DNA of 64,000 nt from Xanthobacteraceae bacterium (GTDB taxonomy: Bacteria > Pseudomonadota > Alphaproteobacteria > Rhizobiales > Xanthobacteraceae): the NCBI GenBank assembly GCA_030038995.1, contig JASHQS010000115.1:39826-103825 (forward strand), in the 5' to 3' direction. How positions within the stretch are numbered: position 1 is the stretch's first letter; each line of letters opens with the position of its first letter. The notes under the pieces are model-generated. The model had not been told where the DNA came from. It ran no database searches and was given only the letters and a program-made list of their open reading frames with translations. Made by a program: the position numbers and the translations under genes. This document shows, one piece after another, positions 41,001-48,560 of this stretch.

Positions 41001-44000
41001 CTGGCGGAAGCGCACGCATCCTTCGCGACCGTCAAGCCTGGACATTTTGCCCTGCCGATCACCAGTTGCGCAGAATGGCGCAAGCTGTGGGGGGCTCTGG
41101 AAGAAAACTTTCCGCAACACATCGTTTACCTCGCCGACCCGGAGACTGTCTCGCTCGAAGGTCTGGTCACTATGGCGAGCAGCCTGAAGGAGGGCTGCCG
41201 GCAGGCCAACATGCCGGAACTCATCGTGGTCGGCAGTGGCCTGGAAGCGGTAATCAGTGATGAGATCGTACACCCGGCGGCCGCGGCCCTCGCCGGCGCC
41301 GCCGCAATCCACCCGGGTCGGCACCGAATTATCGACCTCGGTAACCGCGCGCGCATCGGAAAGGGGCAGTGGGCGCTCGATCAGCTTGTGGCCGAACTGA
41401 CCGATGATGCGGACCACGCGCGGGTCGCTTTCCGCGGCAGACAGCGTTGGGTCGCCGAGGACCGTGTCGCACCCGTCCCGGCTGCGCTGGCAAATGACGG
41501 AACCGGCGGAACCGTGCTCCTGATAGGCGATTTATCGGGGCCCGCTTGGTGGTTCGCGCGCAGCCGTTGCACGCAAGTGCCATCCCGCCTGGTGCTCGTC
41601 AGCGAGCAATCCTTTCCGCCGCCCGCCGAAACGGACGCCGCGCCGGAGCGGCCCGATGCACCCGTGGCCCGCGCCCTTGCGCGCATCCGCGATCTCACTC
41701 GCCTCGGCTGCGAGGTGACCGTACGGAACGACCTGCCGGACGAACATTTGGATCGGACATTGGCGGAAGCTGAACCACTCGCCGGTGTCGTCGTGACGGT
41801 TGCGCCGCCTGCCGAGATCAACGATGCGATCGGTTGCTGCACCTACATCGCAGGCGCGCTTGCGCGAATGGAGGCGATCGCCGACGCCATCGGCGATCGC
41901 CAGATCGGCTATTGCCTTTGGCAAATCGCCCTGCCGCGCCGCGACGACGGACTGACTTGCGCTGCCGGTTTGGGCGTCGCCGCGGCAATGGAGCGAGTGG
42001 TTCAGTTGCGAGGCCAAAGCAGCGATGTGCCTTGGACCGCCGTCACTTTCCTCGACTGGCATGACACCGAAGAGGACGGCCCGCTGCTGCTGGCTGCCGC
42101 CGGAGAGCAAGTACGTGGCGTGGCCGAGATCGACGAGATCTATCGCCGCGCGCTGGCGCCGCACGGCGTCGCCGCGATGCGCGTGATCACTTCCGCGGCT
42201 CAGGCCGAACCGGCGCCGGTGCCGGCGGGCGAGGCGGCGCCGCCGTTGCACGAGCGGCCGGACGGATTTCCGGCATACGCGGCGCCGCGAACGGCCTTGG
42301 AGCAAAAGGTCGCGACGCTGTGGTCGGAATATCTCGGCTTCGCCAAGATCGGAATCGAGGACAATTTCTTCGATCTCGGCGGCCATTCGCTGCTCGCCAG
42401 CCAGATCGCGGCGCGCCTGCGCGAGGATCTCGGGGTGCAGTTGTCGGTACGCACGCTGTTCGAGAACGCAACGATCCGAACGCTGGTCGAAAAGCTGGAC
42501 AGCGTCGGCCCGGCGGCCGGCGAAGCGCCGAGCCTCATTCCGCGCGCGCCACGCGACCAGCGGCTGCCGCTCTCGTTTGCACAACAGCGGATGTGGTTCT
42601 TCGAGCAGATCGAGCCGGGGAGCGCGGCCTACACCGTGCCGGGATGCCTCCGGCTGCAGACCGACGTCAACATCGCGGCACTCGGGGGCGCGCTCAACGC
42701 GATCGTCCGCCGCCACGAGATTCTGCGCACGACCTTCGAGGTCGTCGACGGGCAGACCGTCCAGGTCATCGCCGCAAATCTCGAACTGCCATTGCCCGTC
42801 GTGGATCTGACGATGCTGCCGGCCGCAGAGCGCGAAGCGCGCATGCGCGAAATCGTGCTGGCCGAGACTCGGCGTCCGTTCCGGCTCGATGTCGGTCCGC
42901 TGCTGCGCGCCACCCTGATCTGCTGTGGGCCGAAGGATTACGTGCTGCAGATATCGATGCACCACATCGTCTCGGACGGATGGTCTCTGGGCGTATTCAT
43001 TCACGAACTCGGGGTGCTGTACGATGCGCTGTGCGCCGGCCGGCCGTCGTCGCTGCTCGATCTGCCGGTTCAGTACGCCGATTTCGCCTGTTGGCAGCGC
43101 AATTGGCTCGTCGGCGACACCCTGAACGTACAGCTCGACTACTGGAAGAAGCAGCTTGCCAATCTGCCGGCCCCCAGCGATCTGCCGGTCGCCAAGCCGC
43201 GTCCGGCAGTGCAGACCTATGAGGGCGCGACGAATTCGTTCGTCATTCCCAATGCAGCCGAGAGCGGATTGCCGGCGTTGCTCCGCCTTGCACAAACCGA
43301 GGGCGCTACGCCTTTCATGGCGCTGCTCGGCGTTTATGCGGCGCTGCTTGGTCGCTACGCACGGATCGACGATGTCGTCATCGGGTCGCCGATTGCCAAC
43401 CGCAACCGCACCGAACTGAGCGGCCTGATCGGCTATTTCGCCAACACGCTCGCCCTTCGCGTCGACCTATCCGGCAATCCCAGCTTCCGGCACCTGTTGC
43501 AGCGCGTGCGCGAGTGCGCCCTCGGGGCCTACGCCCACCAGGACCTGCCGTTCGAGAAACTCGTCGAGGAATTGCGCGTCGAGCGCGACCTCAGTCGTTC
43601 GCCGCTTTTTCAGACGATGCTGATCCTGCAGAACGCGCCCTTGGCCGCAGCCGACCTTGAGGGCCTCAAGATCACCGGCGTCGAGATCGACAAAGGCACG
43701 GCGCAATTCGATCTGACCTGGTACTTCAGCGAGATTGATTCCGGGCTGGCGTGCACGCTCGAATACAACACCGACCTGTTCACCGCCGCCACGATCGAGC
43801 AGTTGGTCGGCCACTTCCGAAGTCTTCTGGCCGAGCTCGCGGCGGCGCCGGACCTTCCGCTGTCGCGCCACCGCATGCTCGCCGAGCAAGAGCTGCACCG
43901 GATTGCGGCCTGGAGCGCGTCCGAGCACGTCGTCGTCGACAACGACATCGCGGTGCACGCGCGGATCGAGGCACAAGCTGCGCGCACGCCCGACACCGTT

Positions 44001-47000
44001 GCGATTACCAACGCAGAAGCGTCCTGGAGCTATCGGGATCTCGATCGCCGCGCGAATCAATTGGCGCGGCGGCTGAGATCCTGCGGCGTCGGGCCGGAGA
44101 CGCGCGTCGCGGTCTGTCTGCGCCGGTCGCCGGAACTCGTCGCGGCGCTTCTGGGCGTGCTCAAGGCCCAGGGTGCTTTCGTTCCCATTGACCGCGACTA
44201 TCCGCTCGATCGCACGAATCTTATCCTCGACGACGCTCGCGTTTCCGTCGTGCTGACCGACACGGGCTTCGGCGCGCGGTTGCGCACGGATGCGACAATC
44301 ATCGATCTGGACGGCGAGCGTGCGCACCTGAACGAGCAGCCGGGCGAGGCTCTTGCATTGGCCGTCCATCCCCGCCAATTGGCCTACTGTCTCTACACGT
44401 CCGGGTCGACCGGGCGGCCGAAAGGCGTCGCCATCGAGCATCGCAGCCTGGCCGCGCTCATGTCATGGGCGGATCTGGCTTTCGACCGCAAGACGCTATC
44501 GGCGGTTCTTTGCTCTACCTCGATCTGTTTTGACGTCGCGCTTTTCGAGATGTTCGCGCCGCTGTGCGTCGGCGGCCGGCTGGTCCTCGTAGAAAACATT
44601 TTGGCGCTAGCCACGCTGCCGCAGTCCACGCAAGTAAGCCTCATCAGCGGCGTACCGTCGGCGGTCGCCGAGGTCGTCCGTGCCGGCCGGATTCCGTACT
44701 CGGTTGCCGCCGTCAATCTTGCGGGCGAAGCTTTGCCGGTATCCCTCGTCAACGACCTCTACCGCCTGCCCCACATCCAGGCGGTTCGCAATCTCTATGG
44801 TCCGACCGAAGATACGGTCTATTCGACCGCGGCACTGCTGAGCGTCGGCGAAAACCATATCGGCCGACCCATTGCCGGCACCCGGGTCCACGTGCTCGAT
44901 CGCGAGCTGCAACCTGTGCCGCCGGGGGTGCCTGGCGAGCTTTATCTTGCCGGCAAAGGTTTGGCGCGCGGCTATCTCGATCGGCCGGGGATCACGGCCG
45001 ACCAGTTCGTGCCCGACCCGTTCGGCTCGCCGGGCGCGCGGCTCTACCATACCGGGGACGTGGTTCGCTTTCGCGATGAGGGCTCGCTCGAATTCATCGG
45101 CCGTGTTGATTACCAGGTCAAAATCCGTGGCGTCCGCATCGAATTGGGCGAAATCGAAGCCGCTCTGGCCGCGGAACGGGACATCCAGGAGGCCGCGGTC
45201 GTCGCGCGCGCTGCAGCAAATGACGATCGGGAGCTGGTGGCGTTTATCGTTCCCTCCCATCGCGGCGCTCGTGCCGACGATGCAGAGGATCGCGTGGAAT
45301 ATTGGCGCGCCGTCTGGGACGACGCCTTTACGGCGAGCGCACACGCCGCCGATGCTGTCGGCTGGACCAGCGCAGTCACCGGTAAGCCGTTCTCATCCGA
45401 AGAAATGCGTGAATTCTTTTCCGAAGCGGGAACGCGAATGCGTTCCCTGCCGCATCAATCGGTGCTCGAACTGGGCTGCGGAAACGGTCTGGTGTTCGAT
45501 CAGTTCGCTGGAACTTGCCGCCGCTATGTTGGCACCGACATTTCCGAGCAAGCTCTGGTCCAGTTTCGCCGCCGCGCCGACGGCAGGCGAGCGGACTGTG
45601 AGATCGAGCTGCGGCGGATGCCGGCCCACTCGATCGGCCAGATTGAAGCCGAACCGTTCGACCTGGTCATCGCCCATTCGGTGGCGCAATATTGGCCGGA
45701 TGTCGATTACCTCCTGGAGGTGATCGCGGGCGCGTTGAAGCTGTTGAAGCCGGATGGCCACTTATTCCTGGGCGATCTGCGCAGTCGCGCACTCCAGCCG
45801 GCACTTTACGCGTCGACCGAATTGGCGCACGCCTCCGATCAGCTCACAGTTGTTGAATTTGCCCGCCGCAGGGACCTGCGCGCGCTGCGTGAAGAGGAGC
45901 TGTGCATCGATCCGCAGCTGTTTGTCGAACTGCAGGCGCGGACAAAGGGCATCGCTGCGGTGCAGATCCAACTCAAGCCCGGGCGCGCGCGCAACGAACT
46001 GACCAAATTCCGCTATGATGTGGTCCTTCGCGCCGGGACCGATAAATCGGCTCCGTCGCCGGTCGAGTGGCTGGATGGCATCGGTCATCAGCTTGGAATC
46101 CAGAACATCGAATCTTTATTGCGCGAACGCAGCGGCGCTGTCGGACTGCGCGACCTCGCCGACGCGCGGCTTGCCGGCGAGCGAGACCTGTTGGCGCGAG
46201 TTGCCGATCCGCGGCTGGCGACCGTGGGCGAACTGCGCGCCTGCCTGGACGGGAATGCATCGCCGGGAATCGATCCCGCCGACTTGTGGGAGCTCGGTCG
46301 GCGGTTTGATCGAGCGGTGGAAATCCGGCCGGGCCGTGATCCGGGGTATTTCGATGTGCTGTTCGCCGCTCCGGCGAGCGGCCCGGAACGTCACGCGTTT
46401 CCCTCTTCCCCTGTCGCCGGACGCGCATTGGCGACTTATGCAAACACGCCCGCCCACGCGGCGGCGATGGGGGAGGCTGCCTCGCGGCTGCAACAGAGCC
46501 TGGCGCAGCGGCTGCCGAGTCAGTTCGTGCCGGCCAAATTTGTCTCGCTCGCGGCGCTGCCCCGCACACCCAGCGGCAAGCTTGACCGCCCGGCGCTTGC
46601 GCGACTGGCTTCGGGCAGCGAGATGCAGTCCGCCGTTTGGCTCGCGCCCAGCACGTCCACCGAGGCAGCACTGGCCTCGCTGTGGCGCGAGCTGCTCGGT
46701 GTCGAGCGCGTCGGCGTCAACGACAACTTCTTCGATCTGGGCGGCCATTCGCTTTTGATCGCGCGGCTGCAGCACCGTTTGCAACGAGAGTTCAACCTGG
46801 CCTTGCCGCTGCGCCGCTTCTTTGAAGCTCCCACGCTCGGTCGATTTGCCGCGCTGATCGACCACGCGCGTCTTCACAAGGACACCGCGGAGCCCGACGT
46901 CCGGCCCGATTTCACGGCGGAGGCTCGGCTCGACCCGACCATCCGCCCGATGGCGGCATGCGCGCCGGCGCGCGAGCCACCCGAGCAAATCCTGTTGACC

Positions 47001-48158
47001 GGAGCCACGGGTTTCGTCGGGGTCTTCTTGCTCGACGAGTTGCTGCGCCAGACCAACGCTACCGTGCACTGCTTGCTGCGGGGTTCCGATCCGCAAGCCG
47101 CCGAGCAGCGGCTGCACACGGCGTTGCTCCGACGCGGCCTCGCCGCCCCGCAAAGCGATCGGGTCGAGGTGGTGATCGGCGATCTCAGCCGCCCGCGTTT
47201 CGGACTGGGCCAGAGCTTATTCGACCGGCTGTCGGAAAATCTCGACGCGATCGTTCACTGCGGCGCATCAGTCAATTTCATTTACCCCTATGAAGCGTTG
47301 CGGCCGACCAATGTCGACGGCACGCGCGAAATTCTCCGGCTGGCCGTCCGCTCGCGGCTCAAAACGGTCCATTACGTCTCTACCGTCGGCGTGTTCGGCG
47401 GGCGCGGCGCCGGCAATTATCTGGAGGATGATGGTCTCGCCGACGGCGTTCACGCGCAAGGCGCCTACAGCCAGAGCAAATGGGTTGCCGAGCGGTTGAT
47501 CGCCCAAGCCCGCGAGCGGGGCGTCCCCGCCGCAATCTTCCGCCTCGGGACGGTCACCGGACACAGCAAATCCGGAATCTGCAACGAGTCGGATTTTCTT
47601 TGGCGGCTGATCAGATCCTGTATCGAGATGGGCCTCGCTCCGGACACAAACTTTACGCAGGACATGACCCCGGTCGACTACGTTGCCCGCGCCGTGGTCC
47701 ACTTGGCGGGCGGGGCCGCGGCCGCGAATCGGAATTTCCATCTCATCGGCCGTGACCGCTTCCACTGGTTGCAACTCGTCGGCTGGCTGGGGGAGTGTGG
47801 CTATCCGCTGCAAGTCGTTCCGGCGACCGCCTGGATCGACGCAATGCGCGAACATGCCGATGGCAACGGGAGCAACGGATTTGCTCCGCTCATGCCGTTG
47901 TTGTCAACGATGCTCGACCATATCGAAAAGGATGATCCGGACTCGGGACGGCGCGCAGTCGGGCAAATGGAGTTTGACTGCAGAAATACCGAGATGGCTT
48001 TGGCTGGGACCTCGATCACCTGCCCCTCGTTGGACATTGCTCTCGTACGGACCTACCTGGATTGCTTCGCCGATAGCAATCTTCTACCGGCAAGAAGACG
48101 CGATCTCTTCTCGGTTGCGCCCGAACAAGTGTCGCTGTCGGAAACTCAAGCTCGGTAA
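34341..48158 (+). CDS. NRPS3/PKS hybrid: C-lobe - A(N-MT) - PCP - KS - AT - degenerate KR - PCP - C - A(N-MT) - PCP - thioester reductase
   Basis: 4605-aa ORF with diagnostic motifs for each domain (see sub-features). Confidence 0.94.
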   Translation: MMGSAPLKPLLFDPQLKAEKDYWIARLTDWQTQGAFRPDNEADAGAETATLEYSIASDLYDKLSQVTNDAPLLVYAALVGALKVCMFRYSGVGRVVVGSPALRTSEGPQPPANALAIVDNVTGGTTFRHLLLDVRQSLVEAYARQRYPYDRLVRDLGIAGQDDRCPLFNVAAALDELHGPLGSTAPDLSFQFAREERSLGVRACFRAGRFAPATVDRIFGHMLEVLCDGLDHPDRAIACLSLLTAKERQTIASTNRTAASWSTERCLHELVEAAARRFPTAVAVRFPTEQTGFRSGPQITYGELDRRADALAAHLQELGVGPEVCVAHYISPSIEMIVAVLAVLKAGGAYVPIDPAYPRERAAFMLDDCRAAAVLTDGELAGKLPPGTARVVRVDEQLGPTPAGPATGKARADNLAYVIYTSGTTGRPKGVLVQHRGAVNLVEAATRLFGVSRESRVLQQASLSFDASVLEIFLALAAGATLVVVDRRVLLSPLLLGRLLREQKVTAIAATPSLLELLPREQFPDLAALSIGGEPCTAESVNFWSAGRCALNVYAPTEATVFSTAHECRGPYLAPPPIGLPIANAEIHVLDAELAPVPTGVAGEVYIGGVGVTRGYLGLPALTAERFVPDPFSGRVGARLYRTGDLARRDTTGALEFAGRVDDQVKLRGFRIELGEIDATLARHPLVGDAVTMLFEDKPGNKRLVSYVVAGDSSDETPLEKAELDAAHLAHWQILYDETYANAQSADPRFDISGWNSSYTGQPLAGHDMREWLDDTVGQISIVAPFARVLDIGCGSGLVLFRLAPRCEEYVATDFSPIAVERLERELRRPGRELNNVSVLHRMADDFGGILRRSFDVVILNSVVQYFPSVDYLIRTLGGALEATRAGGVIFLGDVRSRPLLEALHSSVQFHKAPAALRADELRSRIAAAVQREEELVLDPAFFHALAAQFDRISHVEILLKHGRHHNELNRFRYQVMLHVESERAAAAAAAAAARNWRSAGLSLACLESELSDARPDCLALADVPNARLSLERHLRGLLLSREKSCIVGELRTSLTAVERDGVDPQDLVDLGKRLGYDVRLGWCDHDADGAFDVVFWRHQLGAPPLLLPYFRPPAARGGAAADYANDPARAQASYGLPAQLRSFLQEKLPAAMVPSEFIELSALPRTPHGKVDRRALPRPGKDRRGLGSEYVAPVSSTQRAIVEIWKEVLGIEQIGIRDNFFDLGGHSLLMVRVHSMLREQFGAAVALVDLFSHPTIEALARHIHQEPRVETRSEPPHQPAVRSGDIAVIGMACRFPGARNLEQFWELLRDGREAIKCFSDAELEASGIGPEVYANSAYVRAGGVIDGIDLFDANFFGYSAREAQMMDPQQRIFLEGAWELLERAGYDSERSPGKIAVFAGLGMNTYFLHNLLSNRPLLEQMGAFQTMLGNSADLLATRVSYQLNLKGPSVNVQTGCSTSLVAVHFACQSLQRHECDMALAGGVALLIPQEQGYLYAEGGVCSADGHCRPFDARATGTVPGRGMGIVALKRLADAIADADTIYAVVKGSAINNDGADKVGYTAPSVEGQRQAISAAIAAAEVHPETISFVEAHGTATVMGDPIEMAALNEAYRAHTAATQFCAIGSLKANIGHPDMASGIAGFIKAVLSIWHAQLPPSLHFEQPNPNIDFEHSPFYVNTTCLPWTASPRRAAVNALGIGGTNAHVILEEAPRREASGPSRPWQLLPLSAKTASALELTSRNIAGYLREHPEVPLADIAHTLRLGRRTFKHRRMIVCRDAADALAQLDGGGASSQHETRNRAVTFLFPGQGTQHVGMAKELYETEEVFRAALDRCAELARPLLNEDIRQLLYPGAAADAVAEARLQRTAFAQPALFAVEYALAQLWMAWGIAPSQAVGHSVGEFVAACIAEVLTLPDAVALVVARGRLMQSLPPGGMLALPLAEGETRALIGDRLSIAAVNAADQCIVSGETDALEALERALRERNVQSRRLAVSHAFHSYMVDRILPDFRRAVQAVKLAPPRRPFISGLTGRAITAAEAVDCEYWVQHLREPVRFHSALDTILTDPDAVLLEVGPGQTLTGLAKRHAKCVASHVACATLPRAGVAADSAREPIVALGRLWLAGLQPDFSAFAAGERRVRVPLPTYPFERKRYWLDVTGGVADSNTVARQAPGDLLVCDSWQQRDLAAHVPAMRRWLIVGAESGRGAALATRLTRDGHSTTLAEAHASFATVKPGHFALPITSCAEWRKLWGALEENFPQHIVYLADPETVSLEGLVTMASSLKEGCRQANMPELIVVGSGLEAVISDEIVHPAAAALAGAAAIHPGRHRIIDLGNRARIGKGQWALDQLVAELTDDADHARVAFRGRQRWVAEDRVAPVPAALANDGTGGTVLLIGDLSGPAWWFARSRCTQVPSRLVLVSEQSFPPPAETDAAPERPDAPVARALARIRDLTRLGCEVTVRNDLPDEHLDRTLAEAEPLAGVVVTVAPPAEINDAIGCCTYIAGALARMEAIADAIGDRQIGYCLWQIALPRRDDGLTCAAGLGVAAAMERVVQLRGQSSDVPWTAVTFLDWHDTEEDGPLLLAAAGEQVRGVAEIDEIYRRALAPHGVAAMRVITSAAQAEPAPVPAGEAAPPLHERPDGFPAYAAPRTALEQKVATLWSEYLGFAKIGIEDNFFDLGGHSLLASQIAARLREDLGVQLSVRTLFENATIRTLVEKLDSVGPAAGEAPSLIPRAPRDQRLPLSFAQQRMWFFEQIEPGSAAYTVPGCLRLQTDVNIAALGGALNAIVRRHEILRTTFEVVDGQTVQVIAANLELPLPVVDLTMLPAAEREARMREIVLAETRRPFRLDVGPLLRATLICCGPKDYVLQISMHHIVSDGWSLGVFIHELGVLYDALCAGRPSSLLDLPVQYADFACWQRNWLVGDTLNVQLDYWKKQLANLPAPSDLPVAKPRPAVQTYEGATNSFVIPNAAESGLPALLRLAQTEGATPFMALLGVYAALLGRYARIDDVVIGSPIANRNRTELSGLIGYFANTLALRVDLSGNPSFRHLLQRVRECALGAYAHQDLPFEKLVEELRVERDLSRSPLFQTMLILQNAPLAAADLEGLKITGVEIDKGTAQFDLTWYFSEIDSGLACTLEYNTDLFTAATIEQLVGHFRSLLAELAAAPDLPLSRHRMLAEQELHRIAAWSASEHVVVDNDIAVHARIEAQAARTPDTVAITNAEASWSYRDLDRRANQLARRLRSCGVGPETRVAVCLRRSPELVAALLGVLKAQGAFVPIDRDYPLDRTNLILDDARVSVVLTDTGFGARLRTDATIIDLDGERAHLNEQPGEALALAVHPRQLAYCLYTSGSTGRPKGVAIEHRSLAALMSWADLAFDRKTLSAVLCSTSICFDVALFEMFAPLCVGGRLVLVENILALATLPQSTQVSLISGVPSAVAEVVRAGRIPYSVAAVNLAGEALPVSLVNDLYRLPHIQAVRNLYGPTEDTVYSTAALLSVGENHIGRPIAGTRVHVLDRELQPVPPGVPGELYLAGKGLARGYLDRPGITADQFVPDPFGSPGARLYHTGDVVRFRDEGSLEFIGRVDYQVKIRGVRIELGEIEAALAAERDIQEAAVVARAAANDDRELVAFIVPSHRGARADDAEDRVEYWRAVWDDAFTASAHAADAVGWTSAVTGKPFSSEEMREFFSEAGTRMRSLPHQSVLELGCGNGLVFDQFAGTCRRYVGTDISEQALVQFRRRADGRRADCEIELRRMPAHSIGQIEAEPFDLVIAHSVAQYWPDVDYLLEVIAGALKLLKPDGHLFLGDLRSRALQPALYASTELAHASDQLTVVEFARRRDLRALREEELCIDPQLFVELQARTKGIAAVQIQLKPGRARNELTKFRYDVVLRAGTDKSAPSPVEWLDGIGHQLGIQNIESLLRERSGAVGLRDLADARLAGERDLLARVADPRLATVGELRACLDGNASPGIDPADLWELGRRFDRAVEIRPGRDPGYFDVLFAAPASGPERHAFPSSPVAGRALATYANTPAHAAAMGEAASRLQQSLAQRLPSQFVPAKFVSLAALPRTPSGKLDRPALARLASGSEMQSAVWLAPSTSTEAALASLWRELLGVERVGVNDNFFDLGGHSLLIARLQHRLQREFNLALPLRRFFEAPTLGRFAALIDHARLHKDTAEPDVRPDFTAEARLDPTIRPMAACAPAREPPEQILLTGATGFVGVFLLDELLRQTNATVHCLLRGSDPQAAEQRLHTALLRRGLAAPQSDRVEVVIGDLSRPRFGLGQSLFDRLSENLDAIVHCGASVNFIYPYEALRPTNVDGTREILRLAVRSRLKTVHYVSTVGVFGGRGAGNYLEDDGLADGVHAQGAYSQSKWVAERLIAQARERGVPAAIFRLGTVTGHSKSGICNESDFLWRLIRSCIEMGLAPDTNFTQDMTPVDYVARAVVHLAGGAAAANRNFHLIGRDRFHWLQLVGWLGECGYPLQVVPATAWIDAMREHADGNGSNGFAPLMPLLSTMLDHIEKDDPDSGRRAVGQMEFDCRNTEMALAGTSITCPSLDIALVRTYLDCFADSNLLPARRRDLFSVAPEQVSLSETQAR
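35137..37885 (+). other. A domain 1 of NRPS3 interrupted by a methyltransferase domain (~36500-37330)
   Basis: VIYTSGTTGRPKGV, NVYAPTEATVF, RTGDLARRD; inserted VLDIGCGSGLVLFRLAPRCEEYVATDFS...VVQYFPSVDYL; A resumes PAAMVPSEFIELSALPRTPHGKVDRRALP. Confidence 0.88.
38194..39470 (+). other. ketosynthase (KS)
   Basis: IAVIGMACRFPGARNLEQFWELL, VQTGCSTSLVAVH (active Cys), EAHGTATVMGDP, KANIGHPDMASG. Confidence 0.93.
39748..40650 (+). other. acyltransferase (AT), malonyl-type signature
   Basis: FLFPGQGTQHVGM, GHSVGEFVAACI, VSHAFHSYMVD (HAFH motif associated with malonyl-CoA). Confidence 0.88.
40790..42190 (+). other. degenerate ketoreductase-like domain (probably inactive)
   Basis: Position between AT and PCP; residual fold GTVLLIGDLSGPAWWFARSRC...VRNDLPDEHLDRTLAEAEPLAGVVVTVAPPAEINDA without GGxGxxG and without an identifiable S/Y/N catalytic segment. 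Confidence 0.6.
42555..43890 (+). other. condensation domain (complete)
   Basis: RLPLSFAQQRMWFFEQIEPG, HHIVSDGWSLGV, IGSPIANRNRTELSGLIGYFANTLALR. Confidence 0.92.
43950..46600 (+). other. A domain 2 of NRPS3 interrupted by a methyltransferase domain (~45290-46030)
   Basis: LYTSGSTGRPKGVAIEH, NLYGPTEDTVYST, YHTGDVVRF; inserted VLELGCGNGLVFDQFAGTCRRYVGTDIS...VAQYWPDVDYLLEVI; A resumes AKFVSLAALPRTPSGKLDRPAL. Confidence 0.9.
46984..48010 (+). other. terminal thioester reductase (TD/R) domain
   Basis: ILLTGATGFVGVFLLDELLRQTNATVHCLLRG, VHCGASVNFIYPYEALRPTNVDGTREIL, GAYSQSKWVAERLI. Confidence 0.93.
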
Positions 48159-48560
48159 ATATCGATGACGTCAAGGCAGGCGCCGCGCTTCGGTGCCGGC
48201 AAGGATCAGGATGGCGGGCGACATCCGCGGGCCGAACACACCGAGTTTTGCGATCGCCACCGCGCGGCCGATCTCGATCGGCTCCGGCGGCGTAGCCGAT
48301 TCATCGCCCATCGGCGGTATCTGACGTGTCGTCGCGGTGGCTCCTTCGGCGCGTCGAGATCCATAGGCTGCTCGGCAAGCCGCTCCCGCAAGCTTGGCCG
48401 ATGCCCGAGCCGGGCGGCTTGGCAGGCCAGTCTTCAGCTCCGCTTCGTCGAACCAAGGCTTGGCAGGCCAGCCTGATCCCTGTAAGCGCAGGGACGGCCA
48501 CGACGCTGACGTGCGACGCCGGCCGGCCAGCCATTTTGAGGGGGTCACAAGTTTCCCGCG

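Noticed and set aside
41532-43295. 587-aa minus-strand ORF inside NRPS3
   Set aside because: Antisense shadow of PCP-C domains; no recognisable motif.
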